The notes below the pieces were generated by a model. That model saw only the letters and a program-made list of their open reading frames with translations. It was not told the DNA's origin and ran no database searches. This document shows positions 19,922 to 31,214 of a stretch of 64,000 nt of DNA, piece by piece (within the stretch, counting starts at the first letter, position 1; every line of letters begins with the position of its first letter). Both the position numbers and the translations under genes were made by a program. The DNA is from Ideonella alba. GTDB taxonomy: Bacteria; Pseudomonadota; Gammaproteobacteria; Burkholderiales; Burkholderiaceae_C. Location: contig NZ_JAGQDF010000007.1 in the NCBI RefSeq assembly GCF_018069875.1, positions 62,001 through 126,000 on the forward strand, written 5' to 3'.

Positions 19922-21012
19922 GCGGTGGTGTCCTTCAGCGCGGCCTCGAAGGCCGCCAGCATCTGCGTATTTTCCTCCGGCGTGCCCACGGTGATGCGCA
20001 GGCAGCCGGCCAGCAGCGGGTGCAGGCCGCTGACGTTCTTGATCAGCACCTTGCGGGCCTTCATGCCGGCAAAGACCGCGGCCGGGTCGGGCACGCGCAC
20101 CAGGACCATGTTGGCCTCGCTGGGGAAGGGCTGCACGCCCGGCAGCGCCTGCAGTGCGGCAAAGATGCGCGCGCGCTCGCTGCGGATGATGGCCGCCTGG
20201 CGGGCGTACTCGTCCACATGTTCCAGCGCGAACAGCGCGGCCTCGCAGTTGAGCACGCTGATGTTGAACGGCGGGCGCAGCTTGTCCAGTTCGGCGATCA
20301 GTGGCGCGCGGCCGATCAGGTAGCCGATGCGCACCCCGGCCAGGCCGAACTTGCTCATCGTGCGCATCAGCAGCACATGCTCATGGCGCTGCAGCCGCGC
20401 CAGCGAGTCGCGCGAGGCGAAGGGCTGGTAGGCCTCGTCCATCACCACCAGGCCGGGGGCGGCCTCGATGATGGCGTCGATGGCGCCGTCGTCCCACAGG
20501 TTGGCGGTGGGATTGTTCGGGTAGGCCAGCCAGACCACGGCGGGCTGGTGCTCGCGGATCGCGGCCAGCATGGCCGGCGCATCGAGCTGGAAGTCAGGCG
20601 TGGTGGGCACGCCCACGAAGCGCAGGCCCTGCAGTCTGGCGCTCAGCTCGTACATCACGAAGCCGGGCAGCGGCGCCAGGATCACGTTGCCGGGCACGTC
20701 GGCAGCCAGGGTCAGCAGGCTGATCAGCTCGTCCGAGCCGTTGCCCAGCATGATGTCGCAGCCGGCGGGCATCTGCGCGTGCTGTGCCAGTTCGGCGCGC
20801 AGCACGTCGCCGCGCTCGGCCGGGTAGCGGTTCAGCGCCACCTCGGCCAGGCGCGCGCCCAGCTGCTGGCGCAGCGCGGGCGGCAGCTGGAAGGGGTTCT
20901 CCATCGTGTCGACCTTGACCATGCCGGCGCTGGGCTGCACGGCATAGCCATGCAGGCCCTGCACGTCGGCACGCAGGACACGTTTCATGCGGTCGGCCAG
21001 GGAGGCGCTCAT
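19918..21012 (-). CDS. hisC: Histidinol-phosphate aminotransferase
   Basis: 364-residue fold-type I PLP aminotransferase. PLP lysine in [18 protein letters not shown] (~229) and the LGNGSDELI block near 90. Begins only 4 bases after the vapC-like stop, so it is probably expressed from the toxin-antitoxin transcript as well as any internal promoter. Confidence 0.96.
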   Translation of the reverse strand: MSASLADRMKRVLRADVQGLHGYAVQPSAGMVKVDTMENPFQLPPALRQQLGARLAEVALNRYPAERGDVLRAELAQHAQMPAGCDIMLGNGSDELISLLTLAADVPGNVILAPLPGFVMYELSARLQGLRFVGVPTTPDFQLDAPAMLAAIREHQPAVVWLAYPNNPTANLWDDGAIDAIIEAAPGLVVMDEAYQPFASRDSLARLQRHEHVLLMRTMSKFGLAGVRIGYLIGRAPLIAELDKLRPPFNISVLNCEAALFALEHVDEYARQAAIIRSERARIFAALQALPGVQPFPSEANMVLVRVPDPAAVFAGMKARKVLIKNVSGLHPLLAGCLRITVGTPEENTQMLAAFEAALKDTTA

Positions 21013-21016
21013 GGCA

Positions 21017-21475
21017 TCAGGCTTTCGGGGCGGGTTCGTCGAGCACGGCAGGCCCGACCAGGAAGGGGTTGAGGATCTGCACGCTGTCGATCTGCTGGCC
21101 GTGCTGCAGGTCTTCGGTCAGCAGGTAGCGGCAGCCCTGGTGCTGGGCGGCCGCCACCACCAGTGCGTCCCAGTAGTTCAGGCCGAAGCGGCTCTCGATC
21201 GCCCAGGCGGTTTCCACCGTCGGGTGGTCGGTCTGCCAGGGCTTCCAGTGCTGGTAGCGGCGGACCTCGGCGCGCGCATCACCGGCCGAGATGGCGGTGG
21301 TGAACTTGCGGCGGGCGTTGTTGTAGAACTCGTTGAGCACCTGACCGCTGATGCGCCCGCAGCGGCGCGTCCAGCAGGCGCCCACCCAGCCGCGGGCGGC
21401 GTCGCGCTTGGCCGGGTCGCGGTCGTCGAAGCAGTAGAGCAGGACATTCGTGTCCAGCATCAGCAGCGTGCTCAC
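21017..21475 (-). CDS. PIN-domain toxin, VapC type
   Basis: 152 residues. The first conserved acid is in MLDTNVLLYCFDDRD (Asp8), then Glu in SGQVLNEFYNN, and the last acids in LNYWDALVVAAA and LLTEDLQHGQ, i.e. the four-acid PIN nuclease site is complete. VapC toxins cut tRNA or rRNA. The start overlaps the antitoxin stop by 4 bases. Position inside the his run, directly before hisC, is unusual. Confidence 0.85.
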   Translation of the reverse strand: MSTLLMLDTNVLLYCFDDRDPAKRDAARGWVGACWTRRCGRISGQVLNEFYNNARRKFTTAISAGDARAEVRRYQHWKPWQTDHPTVETAWAIESRFGLNYWDALVVAAAQHQGCRYLLTEDLQHGQQIDSVQILNPFLVGPAVLDEPAPKA

Positions 21476-21705
21476 CGGCGGCCCCGCGTGTAGATCTCGT
21501 CGCGCGTGGGGTAGCGGCCGTCAGAGCTGCCGAAGCTCTTGAACTCCAGCGCCTCGCGCATCGCGCGCTCATAGGCATCGTCATGCCGCATCTTCTCGGC
21601 CAGCAGCTCACCCACCAGGCGCGAGACGCTGGTGTTGCGGCGCGCCGCCTCCAGCCTCGCCCATTCGGCGACGCTGTCTTCCATGGTGATGGTGACGTTC
21701 TTCAT
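21472..21705 (-). CDS. Antitoxin, VapB / ribbon-helix-helix type
   Basis: 77 residues. The N-terminus MKNVTITMEDSVAEWARLEAARRNTSVSRLVGELL has the beta strand plus two helices of a ribbon-helix-helix DNA-binding domain; the acidic/aromatic C-terminal tail (ALEFKSFGSSDGRYPTRDEIYTRGRR) should wrap the toxin. Start chosen because the fold begins there and GGAGACC lies upstream. An excellent operator is present 35-67 bases upstream. Confidence 0.82.
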   Translation of the reverse strand: MKNVTITMEDSVAEWARLEAARRNTSVSRLVGELLAEKMRHDDAYERAMREALEFKSFGSSDGRYPTRDEIYTRGRR

Positions 21706-21734
21706 CTGCGGGGTCTCCCGTGCGGGATGGTCGC

Positions 21735-21772
21735 AGGATAACACGAAGTTCGTGCAACACGAACTTCGTGTT
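21735..21772 (-). promoter_or_regulatory. Toxin-antitoxin promoter and operator
   Basis: Perfect 15-bp inverted repeat AACACGAAGTTCGTG (21740-21754), CAA, CACGAACTTCGTGTT (21758-21772). Each arm is itself a palindrome around one base (CACGAA-G-TTCGTG). On the minus strand, TATCCT (21735-21740) is a -10 abutting the repeat, so the repeat covers the spacer and -35: the expected arrangement for VapBC autorepression. Confidence 0.75.
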
Positions 21773-21854
21773 CCATTGGATGAGGGATGCGCGCCATGCC
21801 CGTCACGTGCCACGCTGTGGGCGCTCCCGGGTGGTCCGAGACGGAGGATGGGCG

Positions 21855-22718
21855 ATGAAGATGGTGAGCCTGCGATTCGACGGCGTGAGCTACTGGGCAC
21901 AGGTCGATGGCGGCCCGGAGTTCCTGGTGGGCCAGCGGGTCTCCTACCAGGGCCGCAAGGGCCTGAGCAACCTGAAGGGGACGCCCGCTCAGCGCTACGA
22001 TCCGCGCCGGCACCTGGCCGACCACTCGGCCGTCTGGCTGTACTTCCTGGCACCCACGGCTGCGGCCGAGGGCGGCCTGTTCCACACCCTCAATACCTAC
22101 GACCGGGCCGCCTTCACCTTCGGCTTCCTGCAGTACGCGGCGCACGTGCCCGACGGCGACTTCGTGGTCTACCTGCGCGCCCTGCTGGCGTTGCCGGGCG
22201 CGGCCGACTACTTCCCGGACCTGGTGCTGCTGGATGGCCGCGTGCACCGCCATGCCGATGACGGTCTGCGTCCGCTGGAATCGGCGGCCAGCACCGCGCC
22301 GCTGATGGCCTGGCTCAACCCCAGCACGGCCCAGGTGGAGGACACCGAGGTGATCCAGGCCGCCCGCTTCATCCACTGGGTGCAGAACGACCCGGCCCAC
22401 CGCGCGCTGCAGGTGCGCTCGGGCGTGGAGCACATGCAGGCCGCGATGCGCCGCTACGACGCTGCCTACGGCCTGGATGGCCGGCCGATCGAGCAGTGCC
22501 TGCTGGTGGCCGACATCCGCCACCAGGGGCGGGGCAGCAGCAGCGAGATCCGCCTGGCGCTGCAGGCGAATCAGCCGGTGGAGGCGTTGCTGAACGTCGG
22601 TGCCAACCAGTACCCGGAGCGCATCAAGACGCTGCGCAAGGCGCTGAAGATGCTGGCCGGCGAGCCGAGCTTTGCCGGCCAGCGCTGGCGCAGCGCCCTG
22701 AAGGATTTCAGCGCTTGA
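21855..22718 (+). CDS. Uncharacterised protein divergent from the toxin-antitoxin pair
   Basis: 287 residues, ATG 5 bases after GGAGG-like ACGGAGGATGGGCG. No signal peptide or membrane segment. The stretch [26 protein letters not shown] (~70-97) followed by [13 protein letters not shown] resembles in style the active-site region of lysozyme-like muramidases, with a candidate Glu. This is a guess and needs a profile search. The last 11 bases overlap the hisD stop region on the other strand. The 149 bases to the antitoxin start hold the shared operator. Confidence 0.6.
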   Translation: MKMVSLRFDGVSYWAQVDGGPEFLVGQRVSYQGRKGLSNLKGTPAQRYDPRRHLADHSAVWLYFLAPTAAAEGGLFHTLNTYDRAAFTFGFLQYAAHVPDGDFVVYLRALLALPGAADYFPDLVLLDGRVHRHADDGLRPLESAASTAPLMAWLNPSTAQVEDTEVIQAARFIHWVQNDPAHRALQVRSGVEHMQAAMRRYDAAYGLDGRPIEQCLLVADIRHQGRGSSSEIRLALQANQPVEALLNVGANQYPERIKTLRKALKMLAGEPSFAGQRWRSALKDFSA

Positions 22719-24024
22719 GCCGGTACTCAGCCGCCAGCGCGTGGCCCTGCAGCCCCTCGCCGTAGGCCAGTTCGGCGGCGATCACGCCCAGCACCTGCGC
22801 GCCGGCCTCGCTGACCTCGATCAGGCTGGAGCGTTTCTGGAAATCGTAGGTGCCCAGCGGCGAGGAAAAGCGCGCGGTGCCCGAGGTGGGCAGCACGTGG
22901 TTGGGGCCGGCGCAGTAGTCGCCCAGGCTCTCGCTGGTGTAGGCACCCAGGAAGATCGCGCCGGCGTGCTTGAGCAGTGGCTCCCAGCGATGCGGCTCGG
23001 CACTCGAGACCTCCAGGTGCTCGGGCGCGATGCGGTTGCTGATCGCGCAGGCCTCGTCCATGTCGCGCGTGACGATCAGCGCGCCGCGGCCTTCCAGGCT
23101 GGCGCGGATCACGGCCTCGCGCGGCATGGTGGGCAGCAGGCGGTCGATCGCGGCGCGCACCTGGGCGATGTAGCCGGCGTCGGGGCACAGCAGGATGCTT
23201 TGCGCCAGCTCGTCATGCTCGGCCTGGCTGAACAGGTCCATCGCCACCCAGTCGGCGGGCGTGCTGCCGTCGGCCAGCACCAGGATCTCGCTGGGGCCGG
23301 CGATCATGTCGATGCCCACCTGGCCGAAGACCCGGCGCTTGGCGCTGGCCACGTAGGCGTTGCCGGGGCCGGTGACCTTGTCCACCGGCGGCACGGTGGC
23401 GGTGCCGTAGGCCAGCGCCGCCACGGCCTGGGCGCCGCCAATCGTGAAGGCGCGGGTCACGCCGGCCACATAGGCGGCGGCCAGCACCAGCGCGTTCTTC
23501 TCGCCCTTGGGCGTGGGCACGACCATGATGATCTCGCCCACACCGGCCACATGGGCGGGGATGGCGTTCATCAGCACGCTGGACGGGTAGGCCGCCTTGC
23601 CGCCGGGCACATAGATGCCCACGCGGTCCAGCGGCGTGACCTTCTGGCCCAGCAGGGTGCCGTCCTCGTCGCGGTAGCTCCAGCTCTGGCCGCTGGCGGC
23701 CAGCTGGCGCTCGTGGTAGCTGCGCACCCGGGCCGCAGCGGCCTGCAGCGCGCTGCGCTGCGCAGGGGTGATGGCCTCGAAGGCCGCCTTCAGTTCGTCC
23801 CGGGTCAGCTCCAGCGCGGCCACGCTGTCGGCGGCCAGGCCGTCGAAGCGGGCGGTGTACTCGAGCACCGCGGCGTCGCCGCGGGCCTGCACGTCGGCCA
23901 GGATGTCGGCCACGCGCTGCTCGATGGCCGCGTCGGTGTCGGCCGACCAGTGGCGCAGGCGGGCGAACTCGGCGTCGAAGTCGATTGATCGGGTGTCGAG
24001 CTGGCGCAGGTTCAGGGCGGACAT
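22708..24024 (-). CDS. hisD: Histidinol dehydrogenase
   Basis: Last two oxidations to L-histidine; NAD and zinc dependent. 438 residues from [17 protein letters not shown]. Zinc-site blocks [10 protein letters not shown] and [18 protein letters not shown], active-site [12 protein letters not shown] and APEHLEV. Six bases downstream of hisG. Transcription past hisD runs into the oppositely oriented 21855-22718 gene. Confidence 0.97.
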   Translation of the reverse strand: MSALNLRQLDTRSIDFDAEFARLRHWSADTDAAIEQRVADILADVQARGDAAVLEYTARFDGLAADSVAALELTRDELKAAFEAITPAQRSALQAAAARVRSYHERQLAASGQSWSYRDEDGTLLGQKVTPLDRVGIYVPGGKAAYPSSVLMNAIPAHVAGVGEIIMVVPTPKGEKNALVLAAAYVAGVTRAFTIGGAQAVAALAYGTATVPPVDKVTGPGNAYVASAKRRVFGQVGIDMIAGPSEILVLADGSTPADWVAMDLFSQAEHDELAQSILLCPDAGYIAQVRAAIDRLLPTMPREAVIRASLEGRGALIVTRDMDEACAISNRIAPEHLEVSSAEPHRWEPLLKHAGAIFLGAYTSESLGDYCAGPNHVLPTSGTARFSSPLGTYDFQKRSSLIEVSEAGAQVLGVIAAELAYGEGLQGHALAAEYRLKR

Positions 24025-24029
24025 GGGGG

Positions 24030-24667
24030 TCAGGCCGGGATGGCGGAGGCGAAGGCGTCGATCAGCGGCCGCAGGCGGTCGCGCTTGAGTTTCAGCGCGG
24101 CCTGGTTGACCACCAGGCGCGAGGAGATCTCCATGATGTGCTCGACCTCGACCAGCTTGTTGGCCACCAGCGTCTTGCCGGTGGAGACCAGGTCGACGAT
24201 GGCATCGGCCAGGCCGGTCAGCGGCGCCAGCTCCATCGAGCCGTACAGCTTGATCAGGTCGACGTGCACGCCCTTGTCGGCAAAGTGCTGGCGCGCCACC
24301 TCGGTGTACTTGGTGGCCACGCGCAGCCGCGTGCCCTGGCGCACCTCGGCGGCGTAGTCGAAGCCCTCGCGCACCGCCACGCTCATGCGGCACTTGGCGA
24401 TGTTCAGGTCCAGCGGCTGGTACAGGCCCTCGCCGCCGTGTTCCAGCAGCACGTCCTTGCCGGCCACACCCAGGTCGGCGCCGCCGTGCTGCACGTAGGT
24501 GGGCACGTCGGTGGCGCGCACCAGCACCACGCGCACATCGGGCTGGTTGGTGGGCAGGATCAGCTTGCGGGTCTTCTCAGGGTCTTCCAGCACCTCGATG
24601 CCGGCCGCCGCCAGCAGCGGCAGCGTCTCCTCGAAGATGCGGCCTTTGGACAGGGCAAGGGTGATCA

Positions 24668-24671
<4 letters not shown>
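24030..24671 (-). CDS. hisG: ATP phosphoribosyltransferase, short form
   Basis: First, feedback-controlled step of histidine synthesis (PRPP + ATP). 213 residues: the short HisG_S lacking the C-terminal regulatory domain, which normally needs HisZ as partner; no hisZ is in the window. Motifs [15 protein letters not shown] (~73-87) and the PRPP loop [14 protein letters not shown] (~160). Start overlaps the murA stop. Confidence 0.96.
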
Positions 24672-25933
<1,262 letters not shown>

Positions 25934-25991
25934 CTGGAGATGTGGCAAAGGCCGGTCCCGCACCCAGCGGCACCGACCGGAATCGTGGAAA

Positions 25992-26270
25992 TCAGTGCGG
26001 CGCCAGCGGCTGCAGGCCGCCCTGGGCGCCATCGGCCGCCCATTCGGCCGGCGTCAGCGTCTTCATCGACAGCGCGTGGATCTCCTCGCGCATGCGCTCG
26101 CCGAGCGCACCGTAGACCAGCTGGTGGCGGCGCACCCGCGGCAGGCCCTGGAAGGCCGGCGAGACGATGGTGGCGTAGAAGTGGCGGCCGTCGCCGTCCA
26201 CCTCCAGATGCTCGCAGGCCAGACCGGCGGCGATGAAGCTCTTGACTTGGGCAGGGGTGGGATCGGCCAT
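25992..26270 (-). CDS. BolA-family protein (IbaG/YrbA-like)
   Basis: 92 residues beginning [40 protein letters not shown]. The class II KH-like BolA fold is evident from the [11 protein letters not shown] strand and the helix-forming [23 protein letters not shown] segment. BolA proteins bind [2Fe-2S] clusters with monothiol glutaredoxins. Adjacency to murA matches E. coli ibaG-murA. Confidence 0.9.
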   Translation of the reverse strand: MADPTPAQVKSFIAAGLACEHLEVDGDGRHFYATIVSPAFQGLPRVRRHQLVYGALGERMREEIHALSMKTLTPAEWAADGAQGGLQPLAPH

Positions 26271-26318
26271 GATCCCCCGATTATCGCCGATGGCCCCCGG
26301 GCCGGGCCGGCCGGGGTG

Positions 26319-27077
26319 TCAGGCGCGCAGCTTGTAGCCGCTGTGCAGCAGCCGCAGCGTCCACGCGGCCACCACCAGCGTGGCCCCGCCCACCACCGCC
26401 AGACTCAGCCAGGGCGACACGTCCGACACGCCGAAGAAGCCGTGGCGGAAGCCATCGATCATGTAGAAGAAGGGGTTGAAGTGGCTGGCCGCCTGCCAGA
26501 AACCGGGCAGCGAATGGATCGAGTAGAAGACCCCCGCCAACATGGTCATGGGCATGACGATGAAGTTCTGGAAGGCCGCCATCTGGTCGAACTTCTCGGC
26601 CCACAGCCCGGCCACCAGTCCCAGCGAGCCCATCAGCGTGGCGCCCAGCACCGCGAACACCAGCACCCAGGCGATGTTGTCCAGCCCCGGCGGCGAGAAC
26701 CACATCGTCACCACCAGCACGCCCAGGCCCACCACCACGCCGCGCACCACCGACGCACCCACATAGGCCAGGTACCAGGCCCAGGGCGACAGCGGCGTCA
26801 CCAGCAGGAACACCAGGTTGCCGGTGATCTTGCTCTGGATCAGGCTGGACGAGGTGTTGGCAAAGGCGTTCTGCAGCAGGCTCATCATCACCAGGCCGGG
26901 GATCAGGAACGCCGTGTAGGGCACGCGGCCGTAGACGGTGACATGGTCCTCCAGCACATGGCCGAAGATCATCAGGTAGAGCACCGCGGTCAGGATGGGC
27001 GCGCCCAGCGTCTGGAAGCTGACCTTCCAGAAGCGCAGCACCTCCTTGTAGAACAGCGTGCGCGCGCCTTGCAGCAT
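26319..27077 (-). CDS. ABC-2 type exporter permease
   Basis: 252 residues from MLQGARTLFYKEVLRFWKVSFQTLGAP with about six hydrophobic segments (e.g. PILTAVLYLMIFGHVL, VVVGLGVLVVTMW, VLVFAVLGATLMGSLGLVAGLW, MPMTMLAGVFYSI). The NodJ/DrrB-like ABC-2 pattern FNPFFYMIDGFRHGFFG is near 210. Pairs with the ATPase at 27179-28087. Substrate unknown; in related genomes this pair follows the mla operon, hinting at envelope lipid export. Confidence 0.9.
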   Translation of the reverse strand: MLQGARTLFYKEVLRFWKVSFQTLGAPILTAVLYLMIFGHVLEDHVTVYGRVPYTAFLIPGLVMMSLLQNAFANTSSSLIQSKITGNLVFLLVTPLSPWAWYLAYVGASVVRGVVVGLGVLVVTMWFSPPGLDNIAWVLVFAVLGATLMGSLGLVAGLWAEKFDQMAAFQNFIVMPMTMLAGVFYSIHSLPGFWQAASHFNPFFYMIDGFRHGFFGVSDVSPWLSLAVVGGATLVVAAWTLRLLHSGYKLRA

Positions 27078-27108
27078 GCCAACCCCTCGTCGACCGGGTA
27101 CGGTCGCC

Positions 27109-27149
27109 GATCCCCCAAGGGGATCCGGGCCGGCTTGGGAGCGGCCCGG
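27109..27149. repeat. Double-hairpin element between exporter ATPase and permease
   Basis: GATCCCC (27109-27115) CAA GGGGATC (27119-27125) followed directly by CCGGGCCG (27125-27132), a 9-base loop and CGGCCCGG (27142-27149). Two consecutive perfect stems in the 101-base intra-operon gap; REP-like. May reduce permease expression relative to the ATPase. Confidence 0.6.
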
Positions 27150-27178
27150 CGCTCGGCCCGGAACATTCTCGGGGGCGT

Positions 27179-28087
<909 letters not shown>

Positions 28088-28107
28088 GGGGCCATTGTAG
28101 GGAGGAC

Positions 28108-28134
28108 CACCAAACCCCATGGGGCACCTTGGTG
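28108..28134. promoter_or_regulatory. Possible TetR operator
   Basis: CACCAA (28108-28113) ... TTGGTG (28129-28134) enclosing the palindrome CCCCATGGGG (28115-28124), in the divergent gap between the exporter ATPase (start 28087) and the TetR gene (start 28163). The two symmetry centres differ by about 1.5 bases, so the true site is uncertain. Confidence 0.4.
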
Positions 28135-28162
28135 CTAGATTGGTCGGCTGACATCCCGCACC

Positions 28163-28831
28163 ATGGCCAGCCCGTCCGCCACCAAGAAACCCCGCCGCAC
28201 CGCCGAGCGCATCCTCGAGGTCACGCTGGACCTGTTCAACCGCTTCGGCGAACCGAACGTCTCGACCACGCTGATCTCGGCCGAGATGGGCATCAGCCCG
28301 GGCAACCTGTACTACCACTACCCGGCCAAGGATGAGTTGGTCAACGCGCTGTTCGACCGCTACGAGAAAGCGCTGAACCCGCTGCTGAGCGCCGCCGACG
28401 ACGTGCGCCACGTGGAGGACGCCTGGCTGTTCTTCCACATGCTCTTCGAGCTGATCTGGGACCACCGCTTCCTCTACCGCGACCTCAACGACCTGCTCAG
28501 CAAGAACCGTCGGCTGGAGACCCATTTCCAGTTCGTCCTGAAGCACACCACGCAGGCGGTCGAGGCCGTGCTGCGCGGGCTGCTGCGGGGCGGCGCGATC
28601 CGGCCCGACCAGCCGGCCGGCCCCGCCACGGCCAATGCCATGGTGGTGGTGCTGACCTACTGGCTGAGCTACGAATTCGTGCGCGAGCCGCGCAAGGCGC
28701 TGGAAGCCGAGCATGCCGCCACCACGCTGGCGCGTGGCGCCTGGCATGTGCTGAGCCTGCTCGAACCCTACCTGGAACCCTCGCAGCGCGAACACCTGCA
28801 CCGCCTGGCGGCCGACTACCGCCAGCCCTGA
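28163..28831 (+). CDS. TetR-family transcriptional regulator
   Basis: 222 residues. N-terminal HTH at ~12-62 (AERILEVTLDLFNRFGEPNVSTTLISAEMGISPGNLYYHYPAKDEL) and an all-helical ligand-binding domain afterwards resembling the TetR_C found in lipid/fatty-acid-linked repressors (LFFHMLFELIWDHRFLYRDLNDLLSKNRRLE). Divergent from the ABC-2 exporter. Target inferred from position. Confidence 0.88.
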   Translation: MASPSATKKPRRTAERILEVTLDLFNRFGEPNVSTTLISAEMGISPGNLYYHYPAKDELVNALFDRYEKALNPLLSAADDVRHVEDAWLFFHMLFELIWDHRFLYRDLNDLLSKNRRLETHFQFVLKHTTQAVEAVLRGLLRGGAIRPDQPAGPATANAMVVVLTYWLSYEFVREPRKALEAEHAATTLARGAWHVLSLLEPYLEPSQREHLHRLAADYRQP

Positions 28832-28866
28832 CCCCCGTCCGCCACAACACCCACAGGAGACACACG

Positions 28867-29640
28867 ATGGCCAAGTGGACCGCCTTCCCCTACGACGCCG
28901 CCGACTACACCTATGACGCCGCGGCGCTGAAGAAGCACTGGGCGCGTCTGCACGCGGGCGACGCCGAGCCCTGGCCCAAGGACGAGGCCTCCCAGGCCGC
29001 CTGGGCGCTCTACCACGCCGGCCAGTTCCAGAAGGCGGTCGAGGCCGGGCTGAAGGCCGGCGGCTCGGGCCTGAACGCCGCCAACAAGGCGCAGGCGATC
29101 TACGCCAACTACCTGGAGAAGAGCGAGAAGGTCAAGCTGGCCCTGTTCACCGAAGTGGCCGAGCGCGCCGCCGCGCTGGCCGAGGCCGAGCCCAAGAACG
29201 CCAATGCCCACTACCTGCAGGCCTATGCGCTGGGCCGCTACAGCCAGGGCATCAGCGTGACCAAGGCACTGGCCCAGGGCCTGGGCGGCAAGGTCAAGAC
29301 CGCGCTGGAAACCGCGATCAAGCTGAGCCCCAAGCACGCCGACGCCCACATCGCGCTGGCCGCCTTCCATGCCGAGGTGATCGACAAGGTCGGCAAGCTG
29401 CTGGGCAAGACCCAGGGTGCCGACGCCGCCACCGGCCTGAAGCTCTACAAGGAAGCGCTCAAGCTGAACCCGGCCAGCGCCATCGCCCGCGTGGAGTACG
29501 CCAACGGTCTGGTGATGCTGGAAGGCGACAAGCGCATGGCCGAGGCCGAGGCGCTGTACCAGGAGGCCGCCGGCTGCACGCCGATGGATGCGATGGAGCG
29601 GCTGGACGTGGAAATGGCCAAGGCCGAGCTGGACGACTGA
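28867..29640 (+). CDS. Cytoplasmic TPR-like protein, unknown function
   Basis: 257 residues, good ribosome site (CACAGGAGA) 7-10 bases before the ATG. No signal peptide. Starts MAKWTAFPYDAADYTYDAAALKKHWARLHAGD, then helical repeats with TPR spacing (AWALYHAGQFQKAVEAGL; ANAHYLQAYALGRYS; ADAHIALAAFHAEV; LYKEALKLNPASAIARVEYANGL). 36 bases after the TetR stop, so possibly co-transcribed with it. Confidence 0.7.
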   Translation: MAKWTAFPYDAADYTYDAAALKKHWARLHAGDAEPWPKDEASQAAWALYHAGQFQKAVEAGLKAGGSGLNAANKAQAIYANYLEKSEKVKLALFTEVAERAAALAEAEPKNANAHYLQAYALGRYSQGISVTKALAQGLGGKVKTALETAIKLSPKHADAHIALAAFHAEVIDKVGKLLGKTQGADAATGLKLYKEALKLNPASAIARVEYANGLVMLEGDKRMAEAEALYQEAAGCTPMDAMERLDVEMAKAELDD

Positions 29641-29662
29641 GCCAAAGCCGTCCCGGCGGCGA

Positions 29663-31108
29663 TCAGTCCTCGCCCCAGGGCAGCATCAGCGCCAGGTACA
29701 GCAGCTGTTCGAACTCGGGCTGGAAGCGCTCGATGATCGCTTCCGGGTCCGGGCACATCGCGTCGTCGGTGATCAGGCCGAACTGCACGCCGCCGGCGTA
29801 GCTGAGGATGCTCACACCCAGGCCGATGTCGCCGCTTTGCGGCACCCAGAACATCACCTGGCGGATCGTGCGGCCGCACATGCGCAGCGCCTCGCGCGGG
29901 CCGGGCACGTTGGTCATCACCGCGGTGGTCTTCTTGGCGAAGAGGTTGAGCATCGCGTCCTGCGCCGGCTTGACCAGCAAACCGGCCAGTGCCAGCAGCG
30001 CGAACACCAGCACCGGCTGGTAGCCGCCCTTGAGCGCGTTCATGCGCGCACGCACCGCGGCCAGGCGCTCGACCGGGTGCTCGATGCCGATCGGCAGCAC
30101 CAGCGGCACCAGGCCGAAGCGGTTGCCCAGCTTCCAGGCCTGGTCCAGCGGGCGCAGGTTGAAGGGGATCATCGCGCGGATCTCCTTGCCCGCCGTGTCC
30201 TCGCCCTGCTCGCGCAGGTAGCTGCCGATGGCGCCGGCCACGCAGCTCAGCAGCACGTCGTTGATCGACGCATCCAGCGCCTGCCCCACCGCCTTGACCT
30301 CGGTCAGCGGCAGCGGCTCGCCCCACGCCACCCGCTTGCCGGGCGTGGCCTTGCCTTTCAGCCGCGTGGGCGAGTCGTCGGGCATCAGCGCCAGCGAGGC
30401 CAGGTCGGACACCGCCTGCGCACCGATGCGCGCGATCTCCAGCCCGCCGGCCAGCGGCTGTGTCGGGTGGGCCATCAGCTCGATCGACTTGGCCATGCCG
30501 TCGCCGGTCAGGCCGATGGCCTTGATCGTGACGTCGGCCACCGGCTTGATGAAGACATCGGCCAGCCACTCGGCCGAGTCGGCGGGCGGCTCGACATCGT
30601 GCTCGCGCACCGGCGGCGGCGTGCCGCCGTCGGTGATGGACAGCAGCACCGAGATCAGCGCGATGCCGTCGCCCACGCAGTGGTGCACGCGGGCGATCAG
30701 GGCGCTGCGGCCCTGGCCGTCACCCTCGTCCAGCCATTCGACCAGGTGGAACTGCCACAGCGGCCGGTCGCTATCGAGCGGGTCGCCAGTGAGTTCGGCC
30801 ACGCGGGTCTTCAGCGCCTCCAGCGGCGCGGTGCCCGGCGGCACGTCCAGGGTCTCGGCGGTGACGTGGTGGTCCAGATCGAAGGCCTCGTCCTCGACCC
30901 AGCTGGCGCCCAGCGCATCGTGCACCACCTTCTGCCGGAAGCGGCCGTACTTCAGCAGCGCGCCACCGACGCGCTCGCGCAGCTCGGCCAGGCCCAGCGC
31001 CGGCTCGAGCAGCCAGACGCCGACGATCATCATCAGGTTGGCGTCGGAATCCATGCGCAGCCAGGCGTAGTCGACGCGTGACATGCGCTCGGCGCGGGGA
31101 GCGGACAT
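29663..31108 (-). CDS. Wax ester synthase / diacylglycerol acyltransferase (WS/DGAT)
   Basis: 481 residues. Catalytic HHxxxDG motif is complete: VHHCVGDGIAL with His142-His143 and Asp147-Gly148. Other family blocks: PLDSDRPLWQFHLVEWL (~110-126), NDVLLSCVAGAIGSYLR and AMIPFNLRP (~270-300), and the C-terminal NVPGPREALRMCGR. Esterifies acyl-CoA with fatty alcohol or diacylglycerol to make storage lipid. Divergent from an acyl-CoA-binding protein gene, which fits substrate delivery. Confidence 0.92.
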   Translation of the reverse strand: MSAPRAERMSRVDYAWLRMDSDANLMMIVGVWLLEPALGLAELRERVGGALLKYGRFRQKVVHDALGASWVEDEAFDLDHHVTAETLDVPPGTAPLEALKTRVAELTGDPLDSDRPLWQFHLVEWLDEGDGQGRSALIARVHHCVGDGIALISVLLSITDGGTPPPVREHDVEPPADSAEWLADVFIKPVADVTIKAIGLTGDGMAKSIELMAHPTQPLAGGLEIARIGAQAVSDLASLALMPDDSPTRLKGKATPGKRVAWGEPLPLTEVKAVGQALDASINDVLLSCVAGAIGSYLREQGEDTAGKEIRAMIPFNLRPLDQAWKLGNRFGLVPLVLPIGIEHPVERLAAVRARMNALKGGYQPVLVFALLALAGLLVKPAQDAMLNLFAKKTTAVMTNVPGPREALRMCGRTIRQVMFWVPQSGDIGLGVSILSYAGGVQFGLITDDAMCPDPEAIIERFQPEFEQLLYLALMLPWGED

Positions 31109-31214
31109 GGGGAGCTTCCTCTAGAGAATGGGCGGGCCAGCCGGTGACGATGCTGGGTAACATCGCCAGCGTCAAGCCAGACTTTCCCACACCCGCCACC
31201 GCAGGAGACCGACC

